Below, in pieces: positions 7,925 to 10,904 of a stretch of DNA of 10,904 bases; within the stretch, counting starts at the first letter, position 1; every line of letters begins with the position of its first letter. This DNA is from DAOLOF01 sp964463605. Its GTDB lineage: Bacteria > Patescibacteriota > Microgenomatia > UBA1400 > PJMF01. Location: the NCBI GenBank assembly GCA_964463605.1, contig CAYXBZ010000033.1:1-10904 (forward strand). The letters run 5' to 3'. The translations under genes were made by a program, and so were the position numbers. The notes beneath the pieces were generated by a model that saw only the letters and a program-made list of their open reading frames with translations, was not told the origin of the DNA and searched no databases.

Positions 7925-9037
7925 TTAATTGCTAATAAGTTTGTTAAGTTTGGAGATAAACACCTGTGGACTAAAACTTCGAGATTGCTGCTGAGCCTGC
8001 TTTTGTAATTTCTGTCTCAGTTGTTCATTGACAATTACTTGCCGCGTTTTTTTAATACACTCTCTTTGGGTAAGCCAGCTCCAATCAAGCAGTTGATCTC
8101 CAATCACTTCTTTTTGCCCACCCTTAGCAATCACCAGTGGAACATTTCCTGAGGCCATTGCCTCAACAGTGCTGATTCCAAAATGTTCAACTTTATGAGG
8201 CTCATCTAATTCGTTAATACGATATCCAGTCGCATGCCAATAAATACTGCTCTTTTGATACCACTTTAAAACTTCAGCCCGAGCAGCCTGATGATTAAGT
8301 GTGATCGGATAACCTTTGGCTAACTTGGCAACTCGTCTTGCGTATTGGTCATCCTCTACTGTACCTATTAATACTAACCGCCAACCATCCAGATCTTTTT
8401 TATATTGATCAAATAAACGTTTAAAAATTGTGACCAGAATATCCTGACGTTTACTATGTAACTGAGGAAAAAATCTACCTACATTTAGAATAATTTTTTC
8501 TTTTTGATCAAAATTTGATTGAGCTATTAGCTGATCCACCTCAATCATCGGTTGATGTACTTGAGTCACTTTCGTGTTCCAGCTAGGTTCAATGATGCTC
8601 TTAGTAAAGTTTGAGTTGGTAGTAATAACGTTCCAACTTTGAAGTTTTTTCTTTTCGATGAATGAGGATTTATCAAGTTTTAATGGTACTTGAACATGAA
8701 GAATGTTTTTTTTAGCCATCGAGAAAAAGAGACTGCCATCAGTTAGGTAGTAACCCAAATCATAGTGTTTTGTCCAAAATAGTTTGCGAAAAAAGTTAGT
8801 ATTTGATCCAAGCGGTGTAGAAACAAACTTAACTTTTTTTAGATTATACGAGAAGTATTGCTCATACTGATATTTAATCTCCTTGAGTTTGACCGCACTC
8901 AAAGTATGCTTAATACTGATAGCCAAATTAACCTGGTGATTAGGATTTGCCGCAAGCGTTCTTGCTATGTCTAGTAAATACTTCTCTCCTCCTCCAAAAT
9001 GCTCAGGAATATATGGGCTGTAAAGAAAAATCTTCAT
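7925..9037 (-). CDS. GT4 family glycosyltransferase, ALG11-like motif set
   Basis: This 370-residue GT-B fold enzyme is a retaining GT4. The N-terminus has YSPYIPEHFGGGEKYLLDIA (6-25), with the glycine-rich loop GGGE (15-18). The donor domain begins at IILNVGRFF (182-190), followed by SKRQD (195-199), and contains YWHATGY (266-272) and the EX7E motif EHFGISTVE (E284, E292) followed by AMASG and GGQKEVIG. The combination NVGRFF, K.Q and the HATGY...EHFG run recalls ALG11-type mannosyltransferases, but this does not fix the sugar. The ATG overlaps the stop of the upstream GT2 as ATGA (9034-9037); GAGGGC ten bases upstream of the ATG may act as a ribosome binding site. It is one of the few genes of the block with such a site. 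A Gln-rich stretch (342-351) lies near the C-terminus. Confidence 0.88.
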   Translation of the reverse strand: MKIFLYSPYIPEHFGGGEKYLLDIARTLAANPNHQVNLAISIKHTLSAVKLKEIKYQYEQYFSYNLKKVKFVSTPLGSNTNFFRKLFWTKHYDLGYYLTDGSLFFSMAKKNILHVQVPLKLDKSSFIEKKKLQSWNVITTNSNFTKSIIEPSWNTKVTQVHQPMIEVDQLIAQSNFDQKEKIILNVGRFFPQLHSKRQDILVTIFKRLFDQYKKDLDGWRLVLIGTVEDDQYARRVAKLAKGYPITLNHQAARAEVLKWYQKSSIYWHATGYRINELDEPHKVEHFGISTVEAMASGNVPLVIAKGGQKEVIGDQLLDWSWLTQRECIKKTRQVIVNEQLRQKLQKQAQQQSRSFSPQVFISKLNKLISN

Positions 9038-9894
9038 GATGCTTTGCCCTCATGTTTTTCTTTTTTTTGAGGTTTAACCACCTTATCGTTCTCCCACTGC
9101 TTTTGAATGACAATTTCATGTCTGCGATATTTTTCTTCTAATGAGGGAACCTGCTGCAATTCCCAAACTTGGATATAAACTAACATTTTATTAATTCCTT
9201 GAACCAATGATTCGATTAAACCTGCTAGGCCATCCTGATATCCCTTCGCAAAGATAGCACGACGGATAAACTCCATTATGCCCTTGCGCAATATCGTTAA
9301 AAAGTTTACCTTCTTACCCCCAGCCTTGTGAAGCAACTGCGCCTCAGCTTTGGTCCAGGAAGCCGATTTTATTAAATTCTCTTGAGTATTTCGATGAGTC
9401 AAATGAATTAGGGGTGTGTGCAGAATAATTGGCTGTCCCTCATAAAGCGGGGTTTCATGCACCTTTCCCTGCCATTTGTCTAGAGCTTTAACTAAAAATA
9501 CTCGAGTCACTTCATCATTCTCCCATCCTCCAAACTGAAACTCTTCTCCATAGCAAATATTTTTTCTTTTGATTGAGAAAACATGTCCAGATTCGGTTTC
9601 GAGATTAACCATGATTTCTTTTGCTAAAGTTGGAGTCACCCGCTCATCAGCATCAATGTAGAATATCCAGTCTGTTTCAACGTGTTTCAGGGCTTCATTT
9701 CTGACTCTGGCAAAAGATGAGTGCTCAAAATGAATCACTTTTGCACCCAAATTCTCGGCTACTTTTGTGGTTTGATCAATTGAGCCATTATCAATTACCA
9801 AGACTTGATCAACCCAACCCAAGGTGCTCAGACATTGTGGAAGCATGGCTTCTTCGTTCTTGGCGATAATGATGGCGCTAATCGTTGGCTGCAT
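9034..9894 (-). CDS. GT2 family glycosyltransferase, WaaE/LgtF type, with a basic C-terminal tail
   Basis: This 286-residue GT-A enzyme is of the same subfamily as the product of 2767-3540. Motifs: ISAIIIAKNEEAMLPQCL (5-22), VIDNGSIDQT (33-42), FARVRNEAL (61-69), the metal-binding DADER (81-85), and WQGKVHETP (142-150). The segment around 200-245 is partly hydrophobic and basic, as in WaaE-type proteins that bind the inner face of the membrane. The last 15 or so residues (VVKPQKKEKHEGKAS) are strongly charged and lie outside the conserved fold. The start ATG (9892-9894) is 14 bp after the stop of the upstream gene; no convincing Shine-Dalgarno site is seen. The stop overlaps the start of the next GT4. 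Probably adds a hexose in inverting fashion to a lipid-linked acceptor; donor and acceptor are unknown. Confidence 0.9.
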   Translation of the reverse strand: MQPTISAIIIAKNEEAMLPQCLSTLGWVDQVLVIDNGSIDQTTKVAENLGAKVIHFEHSSFARVRNEALKHVETDWIFYIDADERVTPTLAKEIMVNLETESGHVFSIKRKNICYGEEFQFGGWENDEVTRVFLVKALDKWQGKVHETPLYEGQPIILHTPLIHLTHRNTQENLIKSASWTKAEAQLLHKAGGKKVNFLTILRKGIMEFIRRAIFAKGYQDGLAGLIESLVQGINKMLVYIQVWELQQVPSLEEKYRRHEIVIQKQWENDKVVKPQKKEKHEGKAS

Positions 9895-9908
9895 AATACT
9901 TCAAAATT

Positions 9909-10832
9909 TTAAATGAATGGTTGCTTACCATATCTCCCCAGAATAGAGTCTATGACTGCTTGTCGCTGAATTTCATCTCCTGTCATCAACTGATTTATCA
10001 TCAGCTTAACTAGAGTGATTTTATATCTTATTTTAGCGTAGCGAAAGAAAAATAAGGCTCTGTTTCTTGTTTGATAATATCCATGTAATTTTGAGCCAGC
10101 TCCTCCAGAGGATCCTGCATTTTTATGATAAATAACAGACTTGGGAGAGAAAATAATTTTATAACCTTTTCGCTTAGCTCTTATTGAGTAATCTACATCT
10201 TCAAGATACAAAAAATATTTTTTATCTAATAATCCTACTTCCTCAATCACTTCGCGCTTAATCAACATACAACAGCCTGTGGCAAAATCAGTGTCAACGA
10301 GATGATCAAACTGGCCTCGGTCAACCTCATCAACTCCGCGATGAAAAGCTCTTAAATATGGCCAGTCAATAGTTCCTCCCGCAAACCAGATCACATTTCC
10401 CAGATGATCTTTATCATAATTCTTGGCATAAAACTCATATCCTTTTTCAAATAGTATTTTGCTCACCGCTATACCTCGATCATCACCTTGAATAGACAGC
10501 AGCAGTTCATGTAAAAACGAAGGAGTCACAGTCGTGTCAGAGTTAAGCAGTAGAAAATAATCAGGATTGTACTGCTTGGCAGCATAGGTAATACCAAGAT
10601 TATTGCCACCAGTAAAACCTATATTATTATCAGTTCTAATAATTTCCAGATTATCTTTTCTCAATTTAACCGGGAGTTTGAACTCTTTTTGCGAACCATT
10701 GTCAACCACAACCACATTAAACTCAAAATCAGGATGATAGATTTTAGATAATGATTTGAGACAATCCAGAGTTAAATCAGAAGTGTCATAATTAACAATG
10801 ATAATAGAGATCAACGGAACTGAGTCTGCCAT
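9909..10832 (-). CDS. GT2 family glycosyltransferase, rhamnosyltransferase (WbbL/RfbF) type
   Basis: This is the first gene of the operon, a 307-residue GT-A enzyme. Motifs: LISIIIVNYDTSDLTLDCL (7-25), VVDNGS (42-47), NNIGFTGGNNLG (69-80), the DXD-like LLNSDTTV (95-102), TGCCMLIKREV (185-195), and FLYLEDVDYSIRAKRKGYKI (207-226) with E211-D212 as the likely catalytic acid region. This set is typical of dTDP-rhamnosyltransferases of O-antigen and cell-wall glycan pathways, but related enzymes use other sugars. It resembles the GT2 half of the fusion protein at 5421-7913, with matching ED.D.S.RAK.KG segments. The ATG (10830-10832) lies only eight bases after an extended -10 element, so its mRNA should be almost leaderless. 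Its stop is 14 bp before the next gene. Confidence 0.9.
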   Translation of the reverse strand: MADSVPLISIIIVNYDTSDLTLDCLKSLSKIYHPDFEFNVVVVDNGSQKEFKLPVKLRKDNLEIIRTDNNIGFTGGNNLGITYAAKQYNPDYFLLLNSDTTVTPSFLHELLLSIQGDDRGIAVSKILFEKGYEFYAKNYDKDHLGNVIWFAGGTIDWPYLRAFHRGVDEVDRGQFDHLVDTDFATGCCMLIKREVIEEVGLLDKKYFLYLEDVDYSIRAKRKGYKIIFSPKSVIYHKNAGSSGGAGSKLHGYYQTRNRALFFFRYAKIRYKITLVKLMINQLMTGDEIQRQAVIDSILGRYGKQPFI

Positions 10833-10869
10833 ACAGTTTGATTATACCAACAATTAATCCAATACAGTT
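10831..10869. repeat. 8-bp direct repeat ATACAGTT flanking the operon promoter
   Basis: ATACAGTT occurs at 10831-10838 and again at 10862-10869, 31 bp apart start to start, close to three helical turns. One copy overlaps the start codon and expected transcription start of the operon; the other lies where a -35 element would be. It could be an operator, or the second copy could hold a weak -10 (TACAGT) for the plus-strand gene, or it may be chance in AT-rich DNA. Confidence 0.25.
10841..10849 (-). promoter_or_regulatory. extended -10 promoter of the glycosyltransferase operon
   Basis: On the minus strand this reads TGGTATAAT: a perfect -10 hexamer (10841-10846) with the TGn extension. A -35 element is not clear; TTAACT (10866-10871) matches four of six but at a 19-bp spacing, and extended -10 promoters often do without. 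Counting seven bases downstream puts the transcription start near 10834, about two bases before the ATG of the first gene. Confidence 0.6.
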
Positions 10870-10882
10870 AAGCAGTCATTTT

Positions 10883-10888
10883 AGGAGG
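10883..10888 (+). promoter_or_regulatory. strong Shine-Dalgarno site of the divergent plus-strand gene
   Basis: AGGAGG within TAGGAGGTAA lies eight bases before an ATG at 10897-10899. It is the best match to the anti-Shine-Dalgarno sequence that I saw before any start codon in the window and decides the start of the cut-off plus-strand gene. Confidence 0.6.
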
Positions 10889-10896
10889 TAAGATTG

Positions 10897-10904
10897 ATGT
10901 TAAA
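10897..10904 (+). CDS. start of a divergent gene, cut by the window edge
   Basis: Only ATG TTA and two further bases (Met-Leu-...) are present. The call rests on the strong ribosome binding site directly upstream and on the divergent arrangement with the operon promoter; the spacer between the two starts is 64 bp. The product cannot be told. Confidence 0.45.

Overview
The window is AT-rich and carries a compact, one-directional gene block that almost certainly comes from an unsequenced-type bacterium. The most likely source is a Candidate Phyla Radiation (Patescibacteria) lineage, probably Microgenomates-like. This is an inference from three things: a dense glycosyltransferase array with gaps of 22 bp or less, a GT-C protein of a style I associate with that group (the run 'ISDSDLYVYAG' followed by 'EHPPVAKYLYG'), and sparse Shine-Dalgarno sites. 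No marker gene in the window proves it. Only the standard genetic code is needed; no in-frame TGA has to be read as an amino acid.

Layout, read in the direction of transcription (minus strand, right to left): a GT2 of the rhamnosyltransferase type (9909-10832); a GT2 of the WaaE/LgtF type (9034-9894); a GT4 (7925-9037); a large GT2 plus GT-C (GT39/ArnT-like) fusion (5421-7913); arginyl-tRNA synthetase argS (3563-5413); a second WaaE-type GT2 (2767-3540); a second GT4 (1696-2754); a PIG-V/Gpi18-like GT-C membrane enzyme (506-1699); and the start of a further GT39-like membrane enzyme (19-486) whose frame breaks close to the window edge. Two junctions are 4-bp overlaps (ATGA at 9034-9037, GTGA at 1696-1699) and the rest are gaps of 7 to 22 bp. 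No terminator or strong internal promoter is visible, so all nine genes probably form one operon.

At the right edge a 64-bp divergent spacer separates this operon from a plus-strand gene of which only the first codons are present. The operon side has an extended -10 element placed so that the first mRNA should be nearly leaderless. The plus-strand gene has a near-perfect Shine-Dalgarno site.

Functionally, the cytoplasmic GT2 and GT4 enzymes would use nucleotide sugars to build a lipid-linked or protein-linked glycan. The GT-C enzymes, with active sites on the outer face of the membrane, would add sugars from polyprenyl-phosphate donors. No nucleotide-sugar synthesis, flippase, polymerase or ligase gene is present, so those steps must be encoded elsewhere. 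The sugars and the final acceptor cannot be read from the sequence. I saw no RNA genes, mobile elements, CRISPR arrays or long repeats. I did not find a clearly new biological system; the least ordinary items are the GT2/GT-C fusion, argS sitting inside a glycan operon, the broken frame at the left edge and the leaderless promoter.
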